Made by a program: the position numbers and the translations under genes. 64,000 nt of DNA. Origin: Hanstruepera ponticola (GTDB lineage: Bacteria > Bacteroidota > Bacteroidia > Flavobacteriales > Flavobacteriaceae). The notes under the pieces were generated by a model. It made no database searches. It was given only the letters and a program-made list of their open reading frames with translations, and was not told where the DNA came from. This document shows positions 9,799 to 21,047 of the stretch, in pieces. The DNA lies in assembly GCF_012931685.1 (NCBI RefSeq), contig NZ_JABANC010000007.1, forward strand, positions 1 through 64,000. Reading direction: 5' to 3'. Numbering within the stretch: position 1 is the first letter of the stretch; each line of letters opens with the position of its first letter.

Positions 9799-9824
9799 TA
9801 AAGACTGTATTTCTACAGTCTTTA
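9799..9824 (-). terminator. Intrinsic terminator after the DUF4412 gene
   Basis: An 11-bp perfect stem (TAAAGACTGTA at 9799-9809 with TACAGTCTTTA at 9814-9824) encloses the tetraloop TTTC, followed on the minus strand by a T-rich run. It lies 41 bases after the DUF4412 stop codon and just before the next minus-strand ATG. Confidence 0.85.
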
Positions 9825-9865
9825 TATATAATGTCTATTTAATAGGTTTAACAGTAGTTTAACGA

Positions 9866-10528
9866 CTACATGCCCATCAATTTGTCAGTTTTTTCATAAC
9901 CTTCAAGAGGTGTCATGTCAAATTTATCATCAGAAACAGTTTCTTTATTAATTTCTGTAACCTCATGAGTTATGTTAATATTCATTCCCATTTGAGACAT
10001 GGTCATTTCCATATATAATGGAAAACCAGGAACTTTGTCACCCATTTTAGCCGCCTGATTAGATATAGCTGAAATTTTATCTGTTACAAACATATCCATT
10101 TTAATGTCTGTACCATCTTTTGAGACTGTCAAGTTGTATTCTTGACATTCATATCCTAAAATGGTTTTGGTTTCGTCACCTTTTTCAATAGTAACATCTT
10201 TCATGTCTTCATCATTAGGATCCATGCTTTGTGTCATATACTTTTTCCCAACCATTTGGTTGTCCATCATGATAATCATTTCTTTACTATCACCATCCAT
10301 GATAGTAGTGGTGTTACCTTGCATGAGGTTAAAAGTTTCCGAACGTGTTTTATTATTTTTAAAGTATGTTGTGGTCAGTACCTCACCAACCATTGCCAAT
10401 TGTGCTTGCATTTGTTCATTATCACTAGACATGGTTTGTTTAGACTTCGCTACACCTTCAGAAATTGATTCTTGAGCAAATGTTGATAAGCTAAAGACAC
10501 ATACTAAAACAAAAAGTAATTTTTTCAT
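9866..10528 (-). CDS. DUF4412 domain exported protein
   Basis: A 220-residue, methionine-rich exported protein. Residues 1-18 form a signal peptide (cleavage near STFAQ). The rest resembles DUF4412 proteins: TTYFKNNKTRSETF, a run of Met/Asp residues around MIIMMDNQMVGKKY, and the characteristic ILGYECQEYNLTVSKDG (about 123-139). Members are periplasmic or outer-membrane-associated proteins of unknown function in Bacteroidota. It has its own terminator downstream and is 77 bases after mdh on the same strand, so it could be transcribed with mdh. Confidence 0.75.
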   Translation of the reverse strand: MKKLLFVLVCVFSLSTFAQESISEGVAKSKQTMSSDNEQMQAQLAMVGEVLTTTYFKNNKTRSETFNLMQGNTTTIMDGDSKEMIIMMDNQMVGKKYMTQSMDPNDEDMKDVTIEKGDETKTILGYECQEYNLTVSKDGTDIKMDMFVTDKISAISNQAAKMGDKVPGFPLYMEMTMSQMGMNINITHEVTEINKETVSDDKFDMTPLEGYEKTDKLMGM

Positions 10529-10605
10529 TTGATTTATTTTTTAAAATTTAATTATTAATTAAGTTGTTTTAGTGCTAGTATTACAACTTTTTTACTTTAT
10601 TCATA

Positions 10606-11532
10606 CTATAGTTCAAGAAGACCATTTGTTTTTCTAACGCCTTCCGCACTTGTTTGCATGTGTTCTTTTTCAGCATCAGTTAAATTAATCTCCACTATTT
10701 TTTCAATACCGTTTTTACCCAGAATTACCGGAGCACCAATACAAATATCATTTAATCCATACTCGCCTTCTAATAAAGCTGAACACGGAAACATTTTTTT
10801 CTGATCACAAGCGATAGCTTGAACCAATCCACTAACAGCTGCTCCAGGTGCATACCAAGCTGATGTTCCCAATAATTTAGTTAGGGTTGCGCCACCTACT
10901 TTAGTATCTTCCTTTACTTGATTTAATCTGTCTTCTGATAAAAATTCAGAAACTAATACACTATTTCTAGTTGCTAAACGTGTTAAAGGAACCATCCCAA
11001 CATCACTATGACCTCCAATTACCATGCCATCTACATCACTTATTGGCGCTCCTAATGCTTCAGCTAGTCTGTATTTGAAACGTGCAGAGTCTAAAGCTCC
11101 TCCCATTCCAATAATTCTTGTCTTTGGTAAACCTGTAGTTTTATGAACCAAATATGTCATGGTATCCATAGGATTACTAACCACAATAATAATGGTGTTT
11201 GGAGAATGCTCTATTAAACTTGAAGAAACAGATTTTACAATTCCAGCATTGATACCTATCAACTCTTCACGAGTCATACCAGGTTTTCTTGGAATACCAG
11301 AAGTAATTACACAAATATCACTATTAGCCGTTACTGAATAGTCATTAGTTATTCCCGTAATTTTTGTGTCAAAACCATTTAATGAAGCCGTCTGCATTAA
11401 GTCCATTGCTTTACCTTCAGCAAAACCCTCTTTGATATCTAATAAAACAACTTCGCTTGCAAAATCTTTAATAGCAATGTATTCTGCGCAACTGGCTCCC
11501 ACTGCTCCTGCTCCAACTACTGTAACTTTCAT
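10606..11532 (-). CDS. mdh: Malate dehydrogenase
   Basis: NAD-dependent malate dehydrogenase of the tricarboxylic acid cycle, LDH-like type common in Bacteroidota. The 308-residue product shows the Rossmann motif GAGAVGAS (7-14), the substrate-binding loop with IPRKPGMTREEL, VSNPMDTMT, the Arg-containing GMGGALDSARF, and the catalytic His175 in IGGHSDVGMVPL. The Arg in the PRKPGMTR loop fits malate rather than lactate specificity. Length is normal. A TAAATTTG element lies 39 bases upstream of the ATG. Confidence 0.96.
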   Translation of the reverse strand: MKVTVVGAGAVGASCAEYIAIKDFASEVVLLDIKEGFAEGKAMDLMQTASLNGFDTKITGITNDYSVTANSDICVITSGIPRKPGMTREELIGINAGIVKSVSSSLIEHSPNTIIIVVSNPMDTMTYLVHKTTGLPKTRIIGMGGALDSARFKYRLAEALGAPISDVDGMVIGGHSDVGMVPLTRLATRNSVLVSEFLSEDRLNQVKEDTKVGGATLTKLLGTSAWYAPGAAVSGLVQAIACDQKKMFPCSALLEGEYGLNDICIGAPVILGKNGIEKIVEINLTDAEKEHMQTSAEGVRKTNGLLEL

Positions 11533-11571
11533 GTATGTAATTTTTTAGTTTAAGAATTATTTAAATTTCAG

Positions 11572-11579
11572 CAAATTTA
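11572..11579 (-). promoter_or_regulatory. -7 element of the mdh promoter
   Basis: TAAATTTG on the minus strand matches TAnnTTTG and lies 39 bases upstream of the mdh ATG. No good -33 TTTG was found at the expected spacing, so the call rests on the -7 box and position. Confidence 0.5.
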
Positions 11580-11618
11580 ACATTTTTAAACCACAATTGT
11601 TTGAAGATTTAATGAAAA

Positions 11619-12635
11619 CTAAAATGAAAAATTCAATCCTAGTGAGGCACTATTGAACTCTGCGATAGTATAATCTAAATTTACTGCAAAAAAACCAAGT
11701 TTTACATTGGCTCCTATGGTTGTTCGAACTCCTGAAACTTTTTCATCTATTGAGAAAGGATCTCTAATTTCTTCTGAAAAAAGTAACCCATCGGTTACAA
11801 TATAAGTTCCTAGCAAATCTGTTTCAGAATTTGCTGTTAAGTAACCAAAACCTGCATAAGCATTGAGTACCTTAAACTTTGTGGAAGCAATGACTTCAAA
11901 CAAAAAGGAGTTGATTTTAGTTTTCACTTGCTGATTATTGCCTTCAACAATACCTTCATCAGTAAAATCATAGCTACCATTTAAGTGCGTGTAAGCTACT
12001 AGCCCAGAAATTGCTACAGGAAATAATCGCTCTTTGGGTAACCAAGTGGTAAAATCTTGTTGTAAACCTAAACCATATAAGTTTGTTTTCACGTCTTCAG
12101 TTTCAATACTTGGAAAATAACGTCCTTTAAGTTGTGTTCCTCTAAAAGGTGAAAATCCGACTTGTAAAAAAGCCGAAGGGATAATATCAACACCTTCTGA
12201 ACCTATTCCTGTTGGCAAAGTAAGCGCTACTTCTTGATTTCCAAAAATTGGATCATCATATGTTATAATCACTGTAACATCAGGTTCATTATGACCTAGA
12301 GAAGATGCCACTGTTTTAGATGTGCTATTGTCTGAAAAACGGATGTTTTCATAGTCAGCTGCAACCATTTCAAATGATTTTTTACTATCAGAAATGAAAG
12401 ATGTATTTGCAATTAAACTTATTTCTAGTCCAAACTGTTTCTGACCTTTACCGTGATTAAACCATCCATTGTTGATACTATAGGCCAATCCTTCACTTGC
12501 TGGTGCAAGATAGTCAGTACTAAATCGCTTGGCATCATCAATTCCAGCAGCTAACAAATCATCAATATTGTTTTGGGCTTGAGAAACAAAAACTAAACAA
12601 AAAGATACAAAAATTAAAGCATGTTTTTTCATCAT
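11619..12635 (-). CDS. DUF6588 family protein (paralogue 2)
   Basis: A 338-residue exported protein with a signal peptide (residues 1-20, ending VSQAQ) and no other hydrophobic spans. Alternating beta-like segments and a C-terminal phenylalanine (GLNFSF) suggest an outer-membrane barrel. It shares its layout with the next upstream gene: AKRFSTDYLAPASEGLAY followed by NNGWF here, against LIILTEQYISPAAEASVY and SGGWY there, then a GIGxExV segment. I place both in DUF6588, function unknown. A strong terminator separates the two copies, so this one probably has its own promoter. The first ATG of two adjacent ones was chosen. Confidence 0.7.
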   Translation of the reverse strand: MMKKHALIFVSFCLVFVSQAQNNIDDLLAAGIDDAKRFSTDYLAPASEGLAYSINNGWFNHGKGQKQFGLEISLIANTSFISDSKKSFEMVAADYENIRFSDNSTSKTVASSLGHNEPDVTVIITYDDPIFGNQEVALTLPTGIGSEGVDIIPSAFLQVGFSPFRGTQLKGRYFPSIETEDVKTNLYGLGLQQDFTTWLPKERLFPVAISGLVAYTHLNGSYDFTDEGIVEGNNQQVKTKINSFLFEVIASTKFKVLNAYAGFGYLTANSETDLLGTYIVTDGLLFSEEIRDPFSIDEKVSGVRTTIGANVKLGFFAVNLDYTIAEFNSASLGLNFSF

Positions 12636-12666
12636 ATTTATTTAAGTAGGTTTAATAATATGTACG

Positions 12667-12702
12667 AAAAAGCCACTTAAAAAGTTTTTTTAAGTGGCTT
12701 TT
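12667..12702 (-). terminator. Intrinsic terminator between the two DUF6588 genes
   Basis: The core stem GCCACTTAA (12672-12680) pairs with TTAAGTGGC (12690-12698), with flanking A and T runs extending the pairing at both ends. It ends the gyrB-DUF6588 transcript 24 bases after the stop at 12726. Confidence 0.85.
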
Positions 12703-12725
12703 ATATTCTTATTCAGATAAAAAAA

Positions 12726-15654
<2,929 letters not shown>

Positions 15655-15677
15655 TTAAATCTTATGTTATTTATAAT

Positions 15678-15702
15678 AAAAAAATGACGCTTTTGCATCA
15701 TT
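15678..15702 (-). terminator. Terminator-like hairpin in the gyrB leader
   Basis: On the minus strand AATGATGC and GCGTCATT (one G-T pair) close an AAAA loop and are followed by a run of T. It lies 36-60 bases upstream of the gyrB ATG and downstream of a TATATTTG element. It is either the end of the upstream CPBP transcript or an attenuator within the gyrB leader. Confidence 0.65.
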
Positions 15703-15713
15703 CCGAATACTTA

Positions 15714-15721
15714 CAAATATA
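15714..15721 (-). promoter_or_regulatory. Candidate -7 element for gyrB
   Basis: TATATTTG on the minus strand matches TAnnTTTG, 71 bases upstream of the gyrB ATG. There is no good -33 box. If used, the transcript would start just before the terminator-like hairpin at 15678-15702. Confidence 0.45.
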
Positions 15722-15941
15722 CGAATAAAAGAGGCTTTTAAAAAGCTTTTCTGATGGTTTGATTTGTTTTTATCAACATTTGTTAATTACTTAAAAGTGG
15801 CTTAAATTGCTTAAAAAGTGGCTTAAAATAGATTTCATCTGTTTTATGTCAATCTTACAAAAGCGACAATTACAATAATGCGTTAGAACTCATTTTTCAC
15901 ACTTCAATAGGTGATTTAATTAATAAGTAAATGCTACAGTT
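15722..15941. repeat. Intergenic stretch with a 21-base-period direct repeat
   Basis: No gene is visible between gyrB and the CPBP gene (299 bases in all). The only structure outside the hairpin and -7 box is a pair of direct repeats, AAAAGTGGCTTAAA at 15793-15806 and 15814-15827, exactly 21 bases (two helical turns) apart. That spacing could suit two proteins binding the same face of DNA, but nothing else supports this. Confidence 0.5.
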
Positions 15942-16622
15942 TTAGCTTGATTTCAGATAGAGTTTTATAAAAATTAAAGTGAAAATAGACGGAAACAAAC
16001 CTTTAAAAATTAGAAACAAAAAGTTATTCCATTCAGAAATATTAATTCTAGAAACTTCTGTGAAAATTAATTCTCCATATGGTTGTGACTCGAAAAAACA
16101 TGCATTTATTAAGTTTACACCCAAATGAAACCCTAAACCCATCATTATAGATTTTGTCTTATAAAACGTATATGCCCATACATATCCTGTAAAACCCGTT
16201 ATAACTAGAACATACGCCAAAAGAATTAGCCTTCCTTCAATAATACCATAGGAAAACCAATGATACACGCCAAATACAATAGCCGATAACCAGATAGCTT
16301 TTACAGCTCCAATTCTTTGGATTAAAATATACAGTATAGCACCTCTAAATACTAAATCTTCGGTAAGTGCAGACTTTACATGATAACCAAAAGCTTCAAA
16401 CATCAATGAATAATCTATTGTGCTTAACTTCCATTCAACTTTTAAAATTTGAGTTTCAAAAAAAATGTTTAGCAATACAATAATTGAAATAACTAAAAAT
16501 CCTAGAGCAAATTGACCTAACCTTTTAAAGCTTGGAACAATTCCTAAAACATTAATATTCTTTTTCTCAATAAAGTGTAGGAGCACCCATGAGACTATTA
16601 TTATGACTAATAATCCTAACAT
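15942..16622 (-). CDS. CPBP family intramembrane protein
   Basis: A 226-residue polytopic membrane protein of the CPBP (CAAX protease / bacteriocin-processing) family. The family motifs are visible: TEDLVFRG (87-94, Glu88 and Arg93), FGVYHW with His121, and HLGVN with His166 and Asn170. The usual Glu-Glu pair is Glu-Asp here (E88 D89), a conservative change that may or may not keep protease activity. The N-terminus is short compared with many members. It follows the XRE-DUF4870 gene by 24 bases and is probably coexpressed with it. The target is unknown. CPBP proteins are associated with peptide processing or self-immunity in some bacteria. Confidence 0.8.
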   Translation of the reverse strand: MLGLLVIIIVSWVLLHFIEKKNINVLGIVPSFKRLGQFALGFLVISIIVLLNIFFETQILKVEWKLSTIDYSLMFEAFGYHVKSALTEDLVFRGAILYILIQRIGAVKAIWLSAIVFGVYHWFSYGIIEGRLILLAYVLVITGFTGYVWAYTFYKTKSIMMGLGFHLGVNLINACFFESQPYGELIFTEVSRINISEWNNFLFLIFKGLFPSIFTLIFIKLYLKSS

Positions 16623-16646
16623 TGTAATTAAATAAAAAAGGTTAAA

Positions 16647-17210
16647 CTATTTTGTTTTTAAAAAAGGTATCGAAAGTGGATACTTAAAAGTTCCTGTTTG
16701 TAGTGACCTCGAGATATTATATATAGCTGTCACAATGCCAAAAAGCACTATTGCTCCAGAAATGAAAAAATTATACCCTGGAATAATGAAAAATGACAGT
16801 AATGATAAAACAAACAACAAAGTAATAGTGCTATGAAAATTTACAACAGCTCTGCCGTGAGCATCATACACCTTGTTATCTTCGGCTTTATGAATCCAAA
16901 TAAAAAGTGGAAATAAAATGCTTGCAAATGGAATTATTAATCCTAAAAAGGGTGAACCATGAAGTAGCAACATCCATTTGCGTTGTATGGCTTCTTCTTT
17001 AGGATTATCTAGAACAATTAAGTCGTCAACTTCAATATCTAATCCTACTGCAAGTAATTTTACAGTCTGTAAATGCGGCTGTACTTCGCCTTTCTCAATT
17101 CGTTGAATGGTACGAACACCAACAGTTGTTTTTTCGGCCAATTCATCTTGAGTTAAGCCTTTTAACTTACGTTGGTAAAGTAAATTTTCTTTAAGTGATG
17201 GATGTTTCAT
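16647..17210 (-). CDS. XRE-type regulator fused to a DUF4870-like membrane domain
   Basis: A 187-residue protein. Residues 8-62 form a Cro/C1-type helix-turn-helix (LTQDELAEKTTVGVRTIQRIEKG). Residues about 80-175 hold hydrophobic segments with HGRAVVNFHSTITLLF, the pattern of DUF4870 membrane domains. A DNA-binding domain tied to the membrane suggests a sensor that acts directly on promoters. Between its -7 box and start codon is an inverted repeat, a likely autoregulatory operator. It heads a two-gene unit with the CPBP protein and lies 105 bases after the last DUF6090 gene on the same strand. Confidence 0.85.
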   Translation of the reverse strand: MKHPSLKENLLYQRKLKGLTQDELAEKTTVGVRTIQRIEKGEVQPHLQTVKLLAVGLDIEVDDLIVLDNPKEEAIQRKWMLLLHGSPFLGLIIPFASILFPLFIWIHKAEDNKVYDAHGRAVVNFHSTITLLFVLSLLSFFIIPGYNFFISGAIVLFGIVTAIYNISRSLQTGTFKYPLSIPFLKTK

Positions 17211-17212
17211 TT

Positions 17213-17238
17213 TGTATCATTTTGATGGTACAAACTTA
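17213..17238 (-). promoter_or_regulatory. Promoter and probable operator of the XRE-CPBP unit
   Basis: TAAGTTTG (17238-17231, minus strand) matches TAnnTTTG. Immediately downstream and overlapping it is an inverted repeat, TGTATCAT at 17213-17220 and ATGGTACA at 17225-17232, with one mismatch and a 4-base centre. The repeat would cover the transcription start and ends 3 bases before the ATG, an ideal place for repression by the encoded XRE protein. Confidence 0.6.
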
Positions 17239-17315
17239 CAGTGTTATTTTGGTTTTTTACACGCCATTTAAATGTCACCTATCTGTCATTTATAATGTTT
17301 ATGGGATTTTCAGGC

Positions 17316-18050
17316 TTATTTTTTTAATTCAGCGTCAATTTGACTCATTAAAATATCTAATCTTAAGATTTCTTTGTTATAAAGCCGATTAAGGATTTTT
17401 GGAATTCGTTCGCGATCTCTTAATCGATTAAGAAATACTTTATCGTTCATGAATTGATTTTTAAGAAGGTCATCGATTGGAAGTTCACGTTTATCGCCAA
17501 TTTTATAGAGATTAGCATGTTCATGTAAGTAATCATAATATATATTAAAGGTTTTTTTATCTATAGTTTCCCATTCTCTAATATTCTTTAAATGCGCTTG
17601 CCATGACCCTATTGCCAAGCGTAAACTATCATTAGTTATAACATCTAATTTACCAGAGCCTAATATATCTTGTATGGTACCTTCTTGCGATTGATAAACA
17701 GTAAACCCTGTAGCATTCATCATACAATTAACAAAACTCTTTAAACTCAATACATCTAATTCTCCTGTTTTATGTTGCAATATAGAATCGGCATATTTAG
17801 ACGTAAATTCAGTTTTCTTTATGACACGATCAAGCTCTACTTTATTTGCTTTAAGATCTGAATAAAAATTTTTTAAAAATTGTGTTTCTTTGAAAGTGTT
17901 TTTTCTGTTTTCATTCCAATTATTAATTTGAAGCGCAATCAGAATACCTATTACTACAAGAATAATTTCACCTATAGCGTATTTAATGTATTTACCTGTT
18001 TGATTTTTCATAATTAGAGATTGGCGTATATGACGAAAGAATTTAATCAT
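17316..18050 (-). CDS. DUF6090 family protein, array member J (last)
   Basis: A 244-residue membrane-anchored protein of unknown function. Residues 1-20 are a basic cytoplasmic tail (MIKFFRHIRQ), about 22-42 a single membrane span with GEIILVVIGILIALQ, then INNWNE and a helical outer domain. The array-wide signature GSGKLDVITNDSLRLAI lies at 131-147. The start at 18050 is chosen over an ATG at 18068 because it matches all sister genes and gives the recurrent ATGATTAA overlap with the gene before. Its N-terminal domain differs little from the others, but the outer domain is its own. No clear terminator follows. Confidence 0.85.
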   Translation of the reverse strand: MIKFFRHIRQSLIMKNQTGKYIKYAIGEIILVVIGILIALQINNWNENRKNTFKETQFLKNFYSDLKANKVELDRVIKKTEFTSKYADSILQHKTGELDVLSLKSFVNCMMNATGFTVYQSQEGTIQDILGSGKLDVITNDSLRLAIGSWQAHLKNIREWETIDKKTFNIYYDYLHEHANLYKIGDKRELPIDDLLKNQFMNDKVFLNRLRDRERIPKILNRLYNKEILRLDILMSQIDAELKK

Positions 18051-18786
18051 GCTTATCTTTTTGAGCATTCAAGATATCTAAAAGCTCCTCTGTCTTTGCT
18101 AAAACTTCTTTAGTTAAACCAAGATAACGATTAATCGCATGGTTATTTACCAATAAGGCGTTTATGTAATGTGGTGCAAGTTTAACTGGATCAACATTTC
18201 CCCATAGCTGTTCAGCTAGTGCTTGATTTATATCCTCACCCAAAACATAATTTTCCTTATAACTACTATAGAGGCTAAAATAGGAATTTCTATTACCGTT
18301 AGAAACCCCAATCTCAAATGCTTGAAGCCGATTAAGCTCCATAATTTCTTGAATAATAAAATCCTCAAACAAATCAATATTGCCAGTAGAAGTTAAAATG
18401 TTAAGCGTATTAGTATTATACGTATTCATTGTTCTCAAACCTATTAACCCCGAAATTTGAGCCATATTTTTAACATCTTTGGCTTTTGTTGTTGGTTCTT
18501 TAATAACTGCCAACAAAGAATCTGAATGCTTTACAAAGCCCTCTTCATTCTCTTTGAGTCTAGCATTTAATTGAATGGTATCTTTAGTGAGATCATTTAT
18601 TAAATTTTGAACGTAGACTTGTTTAAGCTTATTTTTTTTGGAAGCTTCATACCAAGTGTTAACTTGAAGTGCTATCAATATACCAATAACAACAAGAACA
18701 ATTTCGCCTAAAGCATATTTAAGATATCTACCTGTTTTATTTTCCATAACTAGAGATTGGCGTATATGACGGAAGAATTTAATCAT
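18043..18786 (-). CDS. DUF6090 family protein, array member I
   Basis: A 247-residue paralogue with the tail MIKFFRHIRQSLVMENKTGR and the membrane span ending ALQVNTWYE, which departs from the NNWN of its sisters. The outer signature is degenerate here (STGNIDLFEDFIIQEI, about 133-148), with no LR pair, so this is one of the most diverged copies. The C-terminus is helical and ends KDKHD. The gene starts inside the stop of member H (8-base ATGATTAA overlap) and its own last codon and stop are formed by the start of member J. Confidence 0.85.
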   Translation of the reverse strand: MIKFFRHIRQSLVMENKTGRYLKYALGEIVLVVIGILIALQVNTWYEASKKNKLKQVYVQNLINDLTKDTIQLNARLKENEEGFVKHSDSLLAVIKEPTTKAKDVKNMAQISGLIGLRTMNTYNTNTLNILTSTGNIDLFEDFIIQEIMELNRLQAFEIGVSNGNRNSYFSLYSSYKENYVLGEDINQALAEQLWGNVDPVKLAPHYINALLVNNHAINRYLGLTKEVLAKTEELLDILNAQKDKHD

Positions 18787-19513
18787 TTAACTGCTGTATG
18801 TAATCAGTACAAATTTCTATTGTTTCAATATTTAATTGTAGTAGTTCTTTTAGCTCTTGATTATTACTTAAGGCAAAGTTATTTACGAGCCTGTTTTGTA
18901 TTTCATTATCTTTGATTATGTCATTGAGTAGATTTTGATCTATGATTTCATGGGTAATAAATAATCTGCCATTAGTTTTTTCATAAACTAAATCTCGCAT
19001 AATATTCCTATTTTCAACATAATTTTTGCCTGTGTTTTCTTCCATACTGTCATAGGCATTGTAAAGCTTTAGTATTTGACTCCTTAACATTTCATCTTTG
19101 ATGAGCGAAAGTCCACCAGCATTTTTCACTTCTTCTATGGCTCCCTTGTTAGGAACAAAATTTTGGATACTACTAAATATGCCCCTCAAAAAGTGAATAG
19201 ATAGTGAATCTGGTTTTCCCGTTTTACCATCAAAATAGTCGAGCAATATGTGTTTTGAATTCACAATTTTGTTTGAAACCATTACCAAATCTGTAAGATT
19301 CTCAGCATCAGACTGTAAGTCTTGCGTAAGTAACTCTACATAGTTTTGTTCTAGTTTTTGTTCTTTACTTCGTTGATTCCAGTTATTTATTTGAAGTGCA
19401 ATTAAAATACCAATAACCACAAGGATGATTTCGCCAATGGCATATTTAAAGTACTTTGCAGTCTTGTTTTGATTCATTAGGTCGTATCTGATTTTTCTAA
19501 AAAACTTAATCAT
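18779..19513 (-). CDS. DUF6090 family protein, array member H
   Basis: A 244-residue paralogue. The tail MIKFFRKIRYDLMNQNKTAK leads into the common span and NNWNQRSK. The outer domain begins with a predicted helix (about 48-95) and has the signature NAGGLSLIKDEMLRSQILKL at 131-150, close to that of member G. It ends QLND, with Asp and stop supplied by the ATGATTAA that starts member I. It overlaps the end of member G in the same way. Confidence 0.86.
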   Translation of the reverse strand: MIKFFRKIRYDLMNQNKTAKYFKYAIGEIILVVIGILIALQINNWNQRSKEQKLEQNYVELLTQDLQSDAENLTDLVMVSNKIVNSKHILLDYFDGKTGKPDSLSIHFLRGIFSSIQNFVPNKGAIEEVKNAGGLSLIKDEMLRSQILKLYNAYDSMEENTGKNYVENRNIMRDLVYEKTNGRLFITHEIIDQNLLNDIIKDNEIQNRLVNNFALSNNQELKELLQLNIETIEICTDYIQQLND

Positions 19514-20294
19514 TTATTTCTGTATCAATTAATTGTATTAGGTTTTCAATAAAATGCACTAAATCTTGATGCAAACCAGCCAGAAAACTGTTATTCATAA
19601 AAGCAAGCCTTAATCCATTATTAAAAATTTCATTGTTATGCTGCCACTGTGCATCTTCAATAAGTTTCGCGTGATTGGGTATTGGAATTTCGTCGCTACT
19701 TAGTCGTCTGGGTAATCCATAAGCCGGTTGTTTTAAATCAAAAAAATTAAGTGCGCTCACATTATTAACATGCGTATCATATAAATACACCTCATATTCC
19801 CTCCTCATATGATGTTCTCCCGTTTCAATACCTGCATATAGCTTTTCTAATTCTAACAACCCATTTTTTATAGAGTCGTTTTTTATCAAGCTCAAATTTC
19901 CTGAACTTAATAGTTCTTTAAATGTATTATTATTAGGAACAAACGTATTCCATATAAAAACAAGCTCATAAGTATCGGTGTAATCTTGAACAGCTTCAAT
20001 AGAATTTGGCGCCATTGAGTTTAACAATAGAGAACTAGCTTCAGCTTTTTTGAATCTATAATCTGCAAATTTCTTATTATTCTTAAGTTCGCTTTCTAAA
20101 TCAGATTTTAAGTTTTGAAGATAATTTATTTCTTTAAGTCGTTCTTTGCGTAATTCATTCCAGTTATTAATTTGAAGCGCTATTAGAATTCCAATAACGA
20201 CAAGGACAATTTCACCAATGGCGTATTTAAAATACTTGGATGTTTTATTTTCCATGAGTAATGATTTTCTGATATCACGAAAAAATTTAATCAT
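19506..20294 (-). CDS. DUF6090 family protein, array member G
   Basis: At 262 residues the longest of the ten. The anchor is standard (MIKFFRDIRKSLLMENKTSK, span, NNWNELRK). The outer domain carries SSGNLSLIKNDSIKNGLLEL at 130-149, in which Ile-Lys replaces the usual Leu-Arg. After it comes a region not shared with the neighbours, with MRREYEVYLYDTHVNN and a proline-rich PIPNH. Both ends overlap sister genes by 8 bases (ATGATTAA). Confidence 0.86.
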   Translation of the reverse strand: MIKFFRDIRKSLLMENKTSKYFKYAIGEIVLVVIGILIALQINNWNELRKERLKEINYLQNLKSDLESELKNNKKFADYRFKKAEASSLLLNSMAPNSIEAVQDYTDTYELVFIWNTFVPNNNTFKELLSSGNLSLIKNDSIKNGLLELEKLYAGIETGEHHMRREYEVYLYDTHVNNVSALNFFDLKQPAYGLPRRLSSDEIPIPNHAKLIEDAQWQHNNEIFNNGLRLAFMNNSFLAGLHQDLVHFIENLIQLIDTEIND

Positions 20295-21045
20295 TTGATT
20301 CTAAATTTAAAACAGTATTGATCTGCTCTATACCCTGTAAATTATCATCTAAATATCCTTTTGAAATATGATGCAAAACTTCAGTGTGATTCTTTATGGC
20401 ATTAATATAATACTTGTAGGCGTTATCATTCAATATGCTTTCATAATCTGCTACTTGTGCTGTTCCGCTAACATATTTTCCATCTGTAATTTGAATAGGA
20501 TACCACACACTAAAATAATTTGAAGCTTTGTTAATTCTAAAATCTTCAATTTGGTCAATAGCAGTTTGTTCCATTTGGCGCAACCAATTGAGGTTGCCTT
20601 CATATATTCTAAATATCAAATCTCTCAATTCCAAATCAGATATTAAGTCTAATCCTTTAGATTCAATAGTTTTATACGCACCAGCATTAACAATAAATTT
20701 TGTCCAAACAGCAGTATTAGCAAAATGAACTTTTAGAGTATCTGAATATGGCAATTTTTTATTTATATGATTTACTATTACATTCGAAGATTCTATCAAA
20801 TTTTCTTGCATTCTAATATTGAATTTTAAATCTCCAGAATTTCGCTCTAGATCATTTTTAAGCTGAATGAGTAGTTGTTTTTCATAGTTATCTAACTTTC
20901 TTTTTTCGTTCCAATTATTTACTTGAAGTGCAATTAAAATACCTATAACCACGAGTATAATCTCTCCTATAGCGTATTTGAAATACTTACCTGTTTTTCC
21001 TGTTTCCATAAGTTTAAATCGGATTTTTCTGAAAACTTTAATCAT
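20287..21045 (-). CDS. DUF6090 family protein, array member F
   Basis: A 252-residue paralogue whose tail reads MIKVFRKIRFKLMETGKTGK, a variant of the shared one. The signature at 127-146 is of the second type, IESKGLDLISDLELRDLIFR, with Lys-Gly-Leu in place of Ser-Gly-Asn/Lys-Leu. The same type is found in members B, C and D. It ends ESND, with Asp and stop created by the start of member G. It begins 2 bases after the stop of member E, without overlap. Confidence 0.86.
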   Translation of the reverse strand: MIKVFRKIRFKLMETGKTGKYFKYAIGEIILVVIGILIALQVNNWNEKRKLDNYEKQLLIQLKNDLERNSGDLKFNIRMQENLIESSNVIVNHINKKLPYSDTLKVHFANTAVWTKFIVNAGAYKTIESKGLDLISDLELRDLIFRIYEGNLNWLRQMEQTAIDQIEDFRINKASNYFSVWYPIQITDGKYVSGTAQVADYESILNDNAYKYYINAIKNHTEVLHHISKGYLDDNLQGIEQINTVLNLESND

Positions 21046-21047
21046 GG

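Noticed and set aside
10561-10592. Hairpin AAGTTGT...ACAACTT after mdh considered as its terminator
   Set aside because: The T run is on the + strand side, where no gene ends; on the minus strand it is followed by mixed A/T sequence. Too weak to list.
15760-15790. TTATCAACA considered as a DnaA box and hint of the replication origin by gyrB
   Set aside because: Only one mismatched site, with no dnaA and no cluster.
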